Source: Streptomyces sp. AM 4-1-1 (GTDB taxonomy: Bacteria > Actinomycetota > Actinomycetes > Streptomycetales > Streptomycetaceae). Taken from it: DNA of 64,000 nucleotides. Of the stretch, positions 8,105 through 17,194 are shown piece by piece; the first letter of the stretch is position 1; each line of letters begins with the position of its first letter. The position numbers and the translations under genes were made by a program. The notes under the pieces are model-generated. The model saw only the letters and a list, made by a program, of their open reading frames with translations, was not told where the DNA came from and searched no databases. The stretch lies in contig NZ_CP119145.1 in NCBI RefSeq assembly GCF_029167625.1, positions 5,394,001 through 5,458,000 of the forward strand. Direction: 5' to 3'.

Positions 8105-9527
8105 CGAGACACGACCGGACCCGGTCACGGGCGGGGACCGCCGGACCGGGGAAGGACCGCGGCACGCGGCCCCCAGGAAATCGCTGCTGACGAAGCTTCA
8201 CATACCCGCCGGCAAGGCGTTCGCGCTGGCCGCGATGCCGACGGCGGTCCTCGTCGGGATGGGGCTCACCCCCAGGCTCGCCCTCGCGGACGACCGCCCG
8301 GACATCCCGTTCGCACCCGGCCCCTGCGTCACCCGCTCCGACGAGCCCGGCGCCTCGCCGCAGCCGTCGCAGTCGCCCCGGCCGTCGGAGTCACCGTCGC
8401 CGGAGTCGTCGCCGCCGGAGTCGTCGCCGTCCCCGTCCCCGTCCGGAACCGCCTCCGACGCCCACACCGGTGCGGAGCCGGACCAGGGCACGGCTCCCGG
8501 CACGGACGGCAAGACCCCGGACGCCGGTCAGGACAACGGGAGTACGGGACCCGCCGGGCAGCGCCAGGACACGGGGCCGGCCCCCTCGACGAGCCCGTCG
8601 CCGAACGGCGCGGCGCGGAACGCGGCGGCCGGGCCCGCGAAGCCGGAGAACCCCTTCGGCCCGCTGGGTCTCGGTGACGCGCTCAAGGACCTCTTCGACG
8701 GGCCGGGGAAGGAGACCCCCTCCCCGGCACCGAGCGCCACCGCCCCGGCCCCCTCCCTCTCGGAGTCCGCCACCGCCGAGACCCCCGCCCCCTCGGAGTC
8801 CGCCACCGCCGGCCCGACCCCCGGCACTCCGGCTTCCGGCGGCGCTCCGGGCGGGACGACCGCCGAGCCGTCCGACCGGGCCGACGGCCCGGCGAAGGAG
8901 GCCCAGGACAGGACCGCCGGAGCCATGCGCGACGCCGCGGACCGGGCGGGCCTGGAAGTGGCGGAGCTGGACGACGACGTCAAGGGCCTCGACGCCAAGC
9001 CGGACGAGGACATCCCGGACGGTGCCAAGCAGCCGTTCCCCTGTCCGACCCCCGACCCCGAGGCGCTGGCCGCGGCCGACCTGGAGCAGGGCGTCCCGCT
9101 GCTCCCGACCGACCCGTGGGTCCTGCGCAGTTCGCTGCTCACGCTGAGCGGGCTCGACTACAAGGGCATCGTCGAGGTGCGGACGGGCGACGGCGCCGTG
9201 AAGAAGGTGCTGAAGTTCACCGCGTCCTCGGTCGACATCAAGGACCTGCACCAGACGACGGTCGGGCCGGGCGGCACCACCGGCCATGTCGAGGCGCGGA
9301 AGGGGTCCACCTCCACCATTCGCAACGGCACGGTGACGATGTACACGCAGGAGCTGAAGGGGAACCTCTTCGGGCTCATCCCGATCACGTTCAGTCCCCG
9401 GACCCCGCCGCCGCTGAACGTACCGTTCGCGTTCTTCACCGACGTCACGGTGGTCCAGGCCGGTCAGCTCGGCGGCACCCTGAAGATCCCCGGACTGCAC
9501 AACTACTTCACCGGGGCGGCCGGTTAG
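8094..9527 (+). CDS. Exported Pro/Ser/Glu-rich protein with C-terminal globular domain
   Basis: Hypothetical protein of 477 residues. The GTG at 8094 sits 4 bp after GGGAGGA and overlaps the DUF6114 stop by 11 bp, which decides the start. A signal peptide spans about residues 27-62 (basic start, then FALAAMPTAVLVGMGL, then ALA before DDRP). Residues about 80-290 are low-complexity, dominated by Pro, Ser, Glu and Ala with repeats such as PSESATA and PSPS, as in cell-wall-spanning linkers. The C-terminal part (about 345-477) is a folded, Gly/Thr-rich beta domain, GLDYKGIVEVRTGDGAVKKV being its start. No family recognised. With the DUF6230 and DUF6114 neighbours it probably forms an envelope-associated module. 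Confidence 0.72.
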   Translation: MRGDETRPDPVTGGDRRTGEGPRHAAPRKSLLTKLHIPAGKAFALAAMPTAVLVGMGLTPRLALADDRPDIPFAPGPCVTRSDEPGASPQPSQSPRPSESPSPESSPPESSPSPSPSGTASDAHTGAEPDQGTAPGTDGKTPDAGQDNGSTGPAGQRQDTGPAPSTSPSPNGAARNAAAGPAKPENPFGPLGLGDALKDLFDGPGKETPSPAPSATAPAPSLSESATAETPAPSESATAGPTPGTPASGGAPGGTTAEPSDRADGPAKEAQDRTAGAMRDAADRAGLEVAELDDDVKGLDAKPDEDIPDGAKQPFPCPTPDPEALAAADLEQGVPLLPTDPWVLRSSLLTLSGLDYKGIVEVRTGDGAVKKVLKFTASSVDIKDLHQTTVGPGGTTGHVEARKGSTSTIRNGTVTMYTQELKGNLFGLIPITFSPRTPPPLNVPFAFFTDVTVVQAGQLGGTLKIPGLHNYFTGAAG

Positions 9528-9591
9528 GGCCCGTACCAGGCGCTGACGGCTGGGACCGCCGGGCCCACGGCCTGCGGTCCGGAGCCACGCG

Positions 9592-9653
9592 CGGCTGTGG
9601 CCCGCCACCCCCGGGCGCCTTCCGGCGCCTTCAAGGGGTGCGGGCCACAGCCG
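9592..9653. terminator. Bidirectional terminator between the exported-protein gene and pyk
   Basis: Long hairpin: arms 9592-9610 and 9635-9653 (CGGCTGTGGCCCGC then ACCCC, with one bulged C). The loop contains a second hairpin, GGCGCC-TTCC-GGCGCC, at about 9614-9629. It separates convergent genes ending at 9527 and 9670. There is no T-run, as is usual in Streptomyces. Confidence 0.8.
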
Positions 9654-9669
9654 TGTCCGCGCGCCGGGG

Positions 9670-11100
9670 TCAGCCCTGCGACTCGCCGCCCAGGTGGTGC
9701 ACCCGGACCATGTTCGTGGTGCCGGGGATGCCGGGGGGCGAGCCGGCCGTGATGATCATCGTGTCGCCCTCGTTGTAGCGGCCCAGCTTCAGCAGCTCCG
9801 CGTCGACCAGGTCCACCATGGCGTCCGTGTTGTCGACGTGCGGCACGATGTGCGCCTCGACGCCCCAGCTCAGCGACAGCTGGCTGCGGGTCGACTCGTC
9901 GGTGGTGAAGGCGAGGATCGGCTGCACGGCGCGGTAGCGCGACAGCCGCCGGGCCGTGTCACCGGACTTGGTGAAGGCGACCAGTGCCCTGCCGTCCAGG
10001 AAGTCGGCGATCTCGGCGGCCGCGCGGGCCACCGAACCGCCCTGGGTACGGGGCTTCTTGCCCGGTACCAGCGGCTGGAGGCCCTTGGACAGCAGCTCCT
10101 CCTCGGCGGCGACGACGATCTTGGCCATCGTCTTGACCGTCTCGATCGGGTACGCGCCCACGCTGGACTCGGCGGACAGCATGACCGCGTCCGCCCCGTC
10201 CAGGATCGCGTTGGCGACGTCGGACGCCTCGGCGCGCGTCGGCCGCGAGTTGGTGATCATCGACTCCATCATCTGGGTCGCCACGATCACCGGCTTGGCG
10301 TTGCGCCGGCACAGCTCCACCAGGCGCTTCTGCACCATCGGGACCTTTTCGAGCGGGTACTCGACGGCCAGGTCGCCACGGGCCACCATCACACCGTCGA
10401 ACGCCGCGACGACGCCCTCCATGTTGGCGACGGCCTGCGGCTTCTCGACCTTGGCGATGACGGGGACCCGGCGGCCCTCCTCGTCCATGATCTTGTGGAC
10501 GTCCTTGACGTCACCGGCGTCCCGTACGAAGGACAGCGCGACCAGGTCGCAGCCCATCCGCAGGGCGAAACGCAGGTCGTCGATGTCCTTCTCGGACAGG
10601 GCCGGTACGTTGACCGCCGCACCCGGCAGGTTGATGCCCTTGTGGTCGGAGATCACCCCGCCCTCGATGACGATGCTCTTGACCCGCGGACCGACGACCT
10701 CGGTCACCCGCAGCTCGACATTGCCGTCGTTGATCAGGATCTGGTCGCCCTTGGAGACGTCTCCGGGCAGACCCTTGTAGGTGGTTCCGCAGATGGTCTT
10801 GTCACCGGGGACGTCCTCGGTGGTGATGGTGAACTCGTCACCGCGCACCAGCTCGACGGGGCCCTCGGCGAAGGTCTCCAGGCGGATCTTGGGGCCCTGG
10901 AGGTCGGCGAGGACGCCGACCGCCTGTCCGGTGTCGACGGAAGCCTTGCGGACGCGGTGATACCGCTCCTCGTGCTCCGCGTGGGACCCGTGGCTCATGT
11001 TGAGACGGGCCACGCTCATACCGGCCTCGATCAGCGCTTTCAGCTGCTCGTAGGAGTCGACGGCGGGGCCCAGTGTGCAGACGATTTTGGAACGGCGCAT
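9670..11100 (-). CDS. pyk: Pyruvate kinase
   Basis: Glycolytic enzyme that transfers phosphate from phosphoenolpyruvate to ADP, giving pyruvate and ATP. The 476 residues are normal length. Visible signatures are MRRSKIVCTLGPAVDS at the start, the active-site region VIAKVEKPQAV, then MVARGDLAVEYP and VPMVQKRL, and MLSAESSVGAYP. The C-terminal domain ends the protein without an extra PEP-utiliser domain. The start is the ATG at 11100; the frame stays open upstream only as antisense sequence over ackA. It is followed by a strong terminator at 9592-9653 and lies 74 bp downstream of ackA, so the three genes pta-ackA-pyk may form one unit joining glycolysis with acetate overflow. Confidence 0.96.
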   Translation of the reverse strand: MRRSKIVCTLGPAVDSYEQLKALIEAGMSVARLNMSHGSHAEHEERYHRVRKASVDTGQAVGVLADLQGPKIRLETFAEGPVELVRGDEFTITTEDVPGDKTICGTTYKGLPGDVSKGDQILINDGNVELRVTEVVGPRVKSIVIEGGVISDHKGINLPGAAVNVPALSEKDIDDLRFALRMGCDLVALSFVRDAGDVKDVHKIMDEEGRRVPVIAKVEKPQAVANMEGVVAAFDGVMVARGDLAVEYPLEKVPMVQKRLVELCRRNAKPVIVATQMMESMITNSRPTRAEASDVANAILDGADAVMLSAESSVGAYPIETVKTMAKIVVAAEEELLSKGLQPLVPGKKPRTQGGSVARAAAEIADFLDGRALVAFTKSGDTARRLSRYRAVQPILAFTTDESTRSQLSLSWGVEAHIVPHVDNTDAMVDLVDAELLKLGRYNEGDTMIITAGSPPGIPGTTNMVRVHHLGGESQG

Positions 11101-11174
11101 ATGGCTGATCCTATCCGTTTGTTTCGCTGCGGAATATTCCGGCTGGTGGAAGATACAAAGGGGCGCGGGTGCGC

Positions 11175-12488
11175 TCAGTTGTCGACCAGGGCGAAGGTCT
11201 GGCCGGCGATCTCCAGCTCCTCGTCCGTCGGCACCACGGCGACCGCCACCCGGGCGTGGTCCGGTGAGATCAGCCGCGGTTCGCCGGACCGTTCGGCGTT
11301 CAGTCCGGCGTCCACCACCAGGCCGAATTCCCCGAGACCGGCGATCGCAGCCTCCCGGACCGGGGCCGAGTTCTCCCCGACCCCCGCCGTGAACACCACG
11401 GCGTCCACCCGCCCGAGGACCGCCGAATAGGCGCCGATGTACTTCTTCAGCCGGTGGATGTAGATGTCGAAGGCGAGCGCCGCCCGCTCGTCGCCCTCGT
11501 CCACCCGGCGCCGGATCTCCCGCATGTCGTTGTCGCCGCAGAGGCCGACGAGACCGCTTCTCTTGTTGAGCAGGACGTCGACGTCGTCCGCCGACATGCC
11601 CGCCACCCGCTTCAGATGGAAGGTGACCGCCGGATCGATGTCCCCGGAACGGGTACCCATCACCAGCCCCTCCAAGGGGGTCAGCCCCATCGACGTCTCC
11701 ACGCACCGGCCGCCCGCCACCGCGGAGGCCGAGGCGCCGTTGCCCAGGTGCAGCACGATGACGTTGACGTCCTCGGGCGCCCGCCCCAGCAGCTCGGCCG
11801 TCCTGCGTGAGACGTACGCGTGCGAGGTGCCGTGGAAGCCGTACCGGCGAATCCGGTGGGCGTCCGCGGTCTCCACGTCGATCGCGTACCGCGCCGCGGA
11901 CTCCGGCATCGTCGTGTGGAACGCCGTGTCGAAGACCGCGACCTGCGGCAGATCGGGGCGCATCGCGCGGGCGGTACGGATGCCCATGAGGTTCGCCGGA
12001 TTGTGCAGCGGCGCCACCGGCACCAGCCGCTCGATCTCCTTCACCACGTCGTCGGTGATCAGCGTCGGCTCCGTGAACCTCAGCCCGCCGTGCACCACCC
12101 GGTGGCCGATCGCGGCCAGCTCGGGGGAGTCGAGACCGAGCCCGTCGGCGGCCAGTTCCTCCGCCGCGGCCTTCAGCGCCTCCGAGTGGTCGGCGATCCG
12201 GCCGGACCGCTCACGCGGCTCACCGCCCCCGCCGGCCGGCGGGGTGTGCTTCAGCCGGGAGGTCTCCTCGCCGATCCGCTCGACCAGACCGACCGCGAGG
12301 CGCGAGCGGTCGCTCATGTCGAGGAGCTGGTACTTCACCGACGAGGAACCGGAGTTGAGCACCAGCACCCGGGTGGCGCGCGCGCCCGCCGGTCCTCCGG
12401 CCGCCGCACCGTCCCGTCCGGTGCCGGTGTGCGCGCCCGTACCCGGGCCGGTGCGCGTGTCCGTGTTGTGCGTACGCTCCGAGGTCAT
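11175..12488 (-). CDS. ackA: Acetate kinase
   Basis: Converts acetyl phosphate and ADP to acetate and ATP (reversible), the second step of the Pta-AckA pathway. Visible family motifs: VLNSGSSSVKYQLLDM (nucleotide/phosphate site), GHRVVHGG, VAVFDTAFHTTMPE, YGFHGTSHAYV and HLGNGASASAV. The enzyme body begins about residue 40. The first 40 residues are a Thr/Gly-rich extension not seen in E. coli AckA. The start at 12488 is supported because its ATG overlaps the pta stop as ATGA, giving translational coupling. Total length is 437 residues. Confidence 0.95.
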   Translation of the reverse strand: MTSERTHNTDTRTGPGTGAHTGTGRDGAAAGGPAGARATRVLVLNSGSSSVKYQLLDMSDRSRLAVGLVERIGEETSRLKHTPPAGGGGEPRERSGRIADHSEALKAAAEELAADGLGLDSPELAAIGHRVVHGGLRFTEPTLITDDVVKEIERLVPVAPLHNPANLMGIRTARAMRPDLPQVAVFDTAFHTTMPESAARYAIDVETADAHRIRRYGFHGTSHAYVSRRTAELLGRAPEDVNVIVLHLGNGASASAVAGGRCVETSMGLTPLEGLVMGTRSGDIDPAVTFHLKRVAGMSADDVDVLLNKRSGLVGLCGDNDMREIRRRVDEGDERAALAFDIYIHRLKKYIGAYSAVLGRVDAVVFTAGVGENSAPVREAAIAGLGEFGLVVDAGLNAERSGEPRLISPDHARVAVAVVPTDEELEIAGQTFALVDN

Positions 12489-14566
12489 CGGGTCCGCCTC
12501 TCACCCTGCGCCTGGATCGCCGTGATGGCCACGGTGTTGACGATGTCCTGGACGAGCGCCCCGCGCGACAGGTCGTTGACCGGCTTGCGCAGCCCCTGGA
12601 GCACGGGACCCACCGCCACCGCGCCCGCCGACCGCTGTACGGCCTTGTAGGTGTTGTTGCCGGTGTTCAGGTCCGGGAAGATCAGCACGGTCGCCTGGCC
12701 GGCCACCGCGGAACCGGGCAGCTTGGTCGCCGCCACCGACGGCTCGACCGCCGCGTCGTACTGGATCGGGCCCTCGATCCGCAGGTCCGGACGGTCCGCG
12801 CGGACCCGCTCCGTCGCCTCCCGCACCTTGTCGACGTCCGCGCCCGAACCGGACGTGCCCGTCGAGTACGAGAGCATCGCGATCCGGGGCTCCACGCCGA
12901 ACCGGGCTGCGGTCGCGGCCGACTGGACGGCGATGTCCGCCAGCTGCTCCGCGTCCGGGTCCGGGTTCACCGCGCAGTCCCCGTACACCAGCACCTTGTC
13001 GGCGAGGCACATGAAGAACACCGAGGACACGATCGACGCGTCCTCCTTGGTCCCGATGATCTCGAAGGCGGGGCGGATGGTCGCCGCCGTGGAGTGCGCC
13101 GTGCCGGAGACCATGCCGTCGGCCAGCCCCTCGTGCACCATCAGGGTGCCGAAGTAGTTCACGTCCGACACCACGTCGTACGCCAGCTCCTCCGTCACAC
13201 CGCGGTGGGCGCGCAGCTGCGCGTACCGCTCGGCGAAGGACTGGCGCAGTTCGGAGGTCCGCGGGTCGGTCAGCAGTGTGCCGGCCAGATCGATGCCGAG
13301 GTCGGCGGCCTTCTTGCGGATCAGGTCCGGGTCGCCGAGCAGCGTCAGTTCGCAGACGTCACGCCGCAGCAGTACGTCGGCGGCGCGCAGCACCCGCTCC
13401 TCGGTGCCCTCGGGCAGGACCACCCGGCGCCGGTCCGCGCGGGCCTGCTCCAGCAGATCGTGCTCGAACATCATCGGGGTGACCCGGCCGCTGCGGGCCA
13501 GCGAGATCCGGTCCAGCAGGGCGCCGGTGTCCACATGGCGTTCGAATACACCGAGCGCGGTCTCCGCCTTGCGGGGCGTCGCCGCGTTCAGTTTGCCCTC
13601 CAGCGCGAAGAGCTTCGCGGCGGTCGGGAAGGAGCCCTCGGCCACCGCCACGACCGGGGTGCCGGGCGCCAGCCGGGCGGCCAGCGTCAGTATCTCCTCA
13701 CCCGGCCGCTCGTTCAGGGTCAGCAGCAGACCCGCGATCGGCGGGGTGCCCGCGGTGTGCGCGGCCAGCGAGCCGACCACCAGGTCCGCCCGGTCGCCGG
13801 GGGTGACCACCAGACAGCCAGGGGTCAGCGCGTTCAGCAGGTTCGGCAGCAGCGCGCCGCCGAACACGAAGTCCAGCGCGTCCCGGGCGAGCCCGGCGTC
13901 GTCGCCGAGCAGCACGGTGCCGTCGAGCGCCGCGGTGACCTGGGCGACGGTGGGCGCGGAGAGCGCCGGATCGTCCGGGAGGACCGAACACAGGACGGGC
14001 AGCCGCGCGGTCAGCCGCTCGGCGATGAGGTCGCGGTCCTCGGACGCCACCCGGTTCACCACCAGCGAGAGAACGTCGCAGCCGAGACCGGCGTAGGCCC
14101 GGTAGGCGTTGCGCGCCTCGGCCCGTACGGACTCCGCGGGCTGGCCCTTGCCACCGACCACGACGATCACCGAGGCGCCGAACTCGTTGGCCAGCCGGGC
14201 GTTGAGCGCCAGTTCGTCGGGCAGCTGGGTGGCGGCGAAGTCGGTACCGAGGACCAGCACCACCTCGTACTCCCCGGCCACCTGGTGGAAGCGCTCGACG
14301 AGGCGGGAGACCAGCTCGTCGGTGCCCTGTTCGGCCTGGATCGCGGACGCCTCGTGGTAGTCGAGGCCGTAGACCGTGGAGGCGTCCTGCGAGAGCCGGT
14401 AGCGCGCTCTGAGCAGTTCGAACAGACGATCAGGACCGTCGTGGACCAGGGGGCGGAACACCCCGACCCGGTCCACCTGACGCGTCAGAAGTTCCATGAC
14501 TCCCAGATCGACGACCTGACGGCCGTCCCCCCGGTCGGTCCCGGTCACGTACACGCTGCGCGTCAC
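12485..14566 (-). CDS. pta: Phosphate acetyltransferase
   Basis: Makes acetyl phosphate from acetyl-CoA and phosphate. The 693 residues have the long three-domain layout: an N-terminal P-loop-like domain (about 1-190), a DRTGG-type domain (about 200-330), and the C-terminal PTA_PTB catalytic domain (about 365-690) with GMVSGTAHSTAATIRPAF and FPDLNTGNNTYKAVQR. In the N-terminal domain the nucleotide loop reads VTGTDRGDGRQ, without the usual GKS lysine, so ATP binding there may be lost. Start: GTG at 14566, following GGGAGAGC; the frame runs on upstream without coding character. The stop overlaps the ackA start. Confidence 0.94.
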   Translation of the reverse strand: MTRSVYVTGTDRGDGRQVVDLGVMELLTRQVDRVGVFRPLVHDGPDRLFELLRARYRLSQDASTVYGLDYHEASAIQAEQGTDELVSRLVERFHQVAGEYEVVLVLGTDFAATQLPDELALNARLANEFGASVIVVVGGKGQPAESVRAEARNAYRAYAGLGCDVLSLVVNRVASEDRDLIAERLTARLPVLCSVLPDDPALSAPTVAQVTAALDGTVLLGDDAGLARDALDFVFGGALLPNLLNALTPGCLVVTPGDRADLVVGSLAAHTAGTPPIAGLLLTLNERPGEEILTLAARLAPGTPVVAVAEGSFPTAAKLFALEGKLNAATPRKAETALGVFERHVDTGALLDRISLARSGRVTPMMFEHDLLEQARADRRRVVLPEGTEERVLRAADVLLRRDVCELTLLGDPDLIRKKAADLGIDLAGTLLTDPRTSELRQSFAERYAQLRAHRGVTEELAYDVVSDVNYFGTLMVHEGLADGMVSGTAHSTAATIRPAFEIIGTKEDASIVSSVFFMCLADKVLVYGDCAVNPDPDAEQLADIAVQSAATAARFGVEPRIAMLSYSTGTSGSGADVDKVREATERVRADRPDLRIEGPIQYDAAVEPSVAATKLPGSAVAGQATVLIFPDLNTGNNTYKAVQRSAGAVAVGPVLQGLRKPVNDLSRGALVQDIVNTVAITAIQAQGERRTR

Positions 14567-14875
14567 GCATGCTCTCCCGTCGATTTTTGGGCGGTTGAGG
14601 TGGTAATGCCCTCTTGACGATACCCGCGGGCTCCGCCGTGGCGCCCACCGGACGAGGGCCCGGAACGGGGCCCGCGCCGAGGCCGGGCGAGGCGCGCGGC
14701 GGACGCCCGCCGTGGCCCGGCCCGAGCCGGCCGGACCACCGGCGATCCGTCCGTGCGGTGGACGGGAACGCGGGCGTCCGGCCCGGCGTGGGACAATCGT
14801 CATGGCTCACGGTACGGGGGTTTCTCGAACAGCCCCTCGGAACGCATGTCACTAACGAGCAGGAGACACAGCACG

Positions 14876-15901
14876 ATGCGCATCGGAGTTCTCACCGCAG
14901 GCGGCGACTGCCCCGGCCTGAACGCAGTGATCCGGTCGGTCGTGCACCGTGCCGTGGTGGGTCACGGCGACGAGGTCATCGGCTTCGAGGACGGCTTCAA
15001 GGGCCTCCTCGACGGACACTTCCGCCCCCTGGACCTCAACGCGGTCAGCGGCATCCTCGCCCGGGGCGGCACCATCCTCGGCTCGGCCCGGCTGGAGCGC
15101 GACCGGCTGCGCGAGGCCGCCGAGAACTGCGAGGAACTGTCCCGGCGTTACGACATCGACGCGCTGATCCCGATCGGTGGCGAGGGCACCCTGACCGCCG
15201 CCCGGATGCTCTCGGACGCCGGAATGCCCGTCGTCGGCGTCCCGAAGACCATCGACAACGACATCTCCGCCACCGACCGCACCTTCGGGTTCGACACCGC
15301 GGTGGGCGTCGCGACCGAGGCCATAGACCGGCTGAAGACCACGGCGGAATCGCACCAGCGGGTCATGGTCGTCGAGGTGATGGGACGGCACGCGGGCTGG
15401 ATCGCCCTGGAGTCCGGGATGGCGGGCGGCGCGCACGGCATCTGCCTGCCCGAGCGGCCCTTCGAGGTCGCCGACCTGGTGAAGATGGTCGAGGAGCGCT
15501 TCGCACGCGGCAAGAAGTTCGCCGTCATCTGCGTCGCCGAGGGCGCCCACCCGGCCGAGGGCTCCATGCCGTACGCCAAGGGCGAGATCGACCAGTACGG
15601 TCACGAGCGCTTCCAGGGCATCGGCAACCGTCTCGCCGTCGAGCTGGAGACGCGGCTCGGCAAGGAGGCCAGGCCGGTCATCCTCGGGCACGTCCAGCGC
15701 GGCGGCACTCCGACCGCGTACGACCGGGTGCTCGCGACCCGCTTCGGCTGGCACGCCGTCGAGGCCGTGCACGACGGGCACTTCGGGCGGATGACCGCTC
15801 TGCGCGGCAACGACATCGAGATGGTGCCGCTGGCGGACGCCGTCACCCAGCTGAAGCGGGTGCCGTCGGACCGGATGCGCGAGGCCGAGTCGGTCTTCTG
15901 A
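14876..15901 (+). CDS. pfkA: 6-phosphofructokinase
   Basis: Phosphorylates fructose-6-phosphate to fructose-1,6-bisphosphate. Length is 341 residues. Motifs: GVLTAGGDCPGLNAVI (residues 4-19), IPIGGEGTL, catalytic VPKTIDND, substrate-binding VVEVMGRHAGW, and GHVQRGGTPTAYDR. The residue after GGE is Gly rather than Asp, which by known PFK rules indicates ATP rather than pyrophosphate as donor. The start ATG at 14876 has AGGAG 10 bp upstream. It is divergent from the pta-ackA-pyk cluster, so glycolytic and acetate genes share the intergenic region 14567-14875. Confidence 0.95.
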   Translation: MRIGVLTAGGDCPGLNAVIRSVVHRAVVGHGDEVIGFEDGFKGLLDGHFRPLDLNAVSGILARGGTILGSARLERDRLREAAENCEELSRRYDIDALIPIGGEGTLTAARMLSDAGMPVVGVPKTIDNDISATDRTFGFDTAVGVATEAIDRLKTTAESHQRVMVVEVMGRHAGWIALESGMAGGAHGICLPERPFEVADLVKMVEERFARGKKFAVICVAEGAHPAEGSMPYAKGEIDQYGHERFQGIGNRLAVELETRLGKEARPVILGHVQRGGTPTAYDRVLATRFGWHAVEAVHDGHFGRMTALRGNDIEMVPLADAVTQLKRVPSDRMREAESVF

Positions 15902-16295
15902 GGCCCACGCGGACGCGGTGGCCGGCCGGTGCCGGCGCCGCGTCCGGTCCGCTGCCGGTCACGGGTCCGGCACGTGGCCGCTCAGGACGTGAGCGCGCAA
16001 CCCCGCGCGTGAAACCGCTCCGGCATCCGCCGTACAGATCTTCCCCTGTGCAGATCGTCCGCTGTTCGGACGGTCCGCTGTAGAGATCATCCGCCGTAGG
16101 AATCATTCGGCATGCCGATCATCTGTCTCGCGGGCGAGGACCCGGCGCCCCCGGTCGGCCGTTCCCATGCGGGGTCGCCGGGTCCTGGCCCGTTACGGTC
16201 GCCGCCCCGTGGCCGGACCCGTCGGTCGGTCGTGCGGGGAGCCGCCGCGAGCGGAGTCAGCCTTGCCGCACTCCGGACCGCACCACGCGCCCGCG
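15902..16295. other. 394-bp region between convergent pfkA and XRE-regulator genes
   Basis: No gene is supported. The first 50 bases can form a hairpin with arms 15910-15918 (CGGACGCGG) and 15938-15946 (CCGCGTCCG), a likely pfkA terminator. Bases about 16030-16125 hold loosely repeated AGATC-rich units (CAGATCTTCC, CAGATCGTCC, GAGATCATCC, CGATCATCTG) spaced about 17-40 bp apart. Their role is unknown. Confidence 0.5.
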
Positions 16296-17027
16296 TCAGC
16301 CGTCCGCCGTCTCCCAGAACCGGTCCACGACCCGCGCCAGGAAGTCCCGGCCCGCCTCTCCCGTGCCCCCGGTCCGCTGCGCTCCCGCGCCGCCCCAATT
16401 GAGCGTCGTCACCATCAGCGCCTGGTAGTCGGCGTGCAACTGCTCCAGGACCTCCTGGACCCGCCGCCGGTCCAGCGGCACGAGCTTCGCTACCGGTTTG
16501 ACCTGCGCCTGCCACCGGGTCTCCACCGCGCTGCGCAGCAGCTCCGCCAGCTCCTCGTCCCGGCCCGTCACCGTGACGAACTCGGCGGGCGACAGACCCA
16601 GCGCCTCGCAGAGCGTCGCCGACTGGCGTTCGTTGCCCCGCCAGCGCCCCGACTCCTCCATCCGCGCGTAGTTCGACACGCTCATCCCCAGCAACCGGGA
16701 CAGGTCGTCGACGGGCATCTCGCGGGCCAGCCGATGGTCGCGCAGCGTACGGGCGGCGGTCAGCAGCTCGCTCGGCGCGCACCACAGCACTCCGGCGAGT
16801 GCGGTGAGTTCGCGTTCGGTGGGCTGAGCGGTACCACGCTCCCAGGCCATCACCGTGTCGGTGGTGATCTGGAGTCCGTACTGGGCGGCGAGGCCGTAAG
16901 CGACATGGCCCGGCGCCATCCCCAGGGCCTGGCGCAGTCTGCGCGCGGCGGGGGCGTTGAAGGGTGGGATCGGGTGCACGCGCTCACCGTAAGCGGCCTG
17001 ACCGGGGAATACTACGGTCTGTTCCAT
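16296..17027 (-). CDS. XRE-family regulator with two helix-turn-helix regions
   Basis: Cytosolic DNA-binding protein of 243 residues. It seems to carry two helix-turn-helix units: residues about 28-88 (with ITTDTVMAWERGTAQPTERE, the XRE pattern ending in WERG) and about 96-150 (MPVDDLSRLLGMSVSNYARM). The second half (about 155-243) is helical with no recognised fold. Start: ATG at 17027; the next genes lie in both directions with no operon partner, so it may regulate itself. A short dyad TAGGA-ACG-TCCTA at 17043-17055, 16 bp upstream of the start, is a possible site. The target genes are unknown. Confidence 0.8.
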   Translation of the reverse strand: MEQTVVFPGQAAYGERVHPIPPFNAPAARRLRQALGMAPGHVAYGLAAQYGLQITTDTVMAWERGTAQPTERELTALAGVLWCAPSELLTAARTLRDHRLAREMPVDDLSRLLGMSVSNYARMEESGRWRGNERQSATLCEALGLSPAEFVTVTGRDEELAELLRSAVETRWQAQVKPVAKLVPLDRRRVQEVLEQLHADYQALMVTTLNWGGAGAQRTGGTGEAGRDFLARVVDRFWETADG

Positions 17028-17194
17028 CGATATAACGGTTCGTAGGAACGTCCTAATGTCCTATGGGGTGCTGTTCGCCTCATTGGCGGAAGATTTTGTT
17101 CCGGCGCCGCCTTATGGGTGTGTACCGCATGGATCTCGAACGTATGTCGCGATACTCGGCCGGCCCGGTCGCCGCGCGCCCCGCGAGCCCGGTG

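Noticed and set aside
9592..9653. Nested hairpin considered as an attachment site
   Set aside because: It lies between convergent genes and no integrase or tRNA is nearby; a bidirectional terminator explains it.
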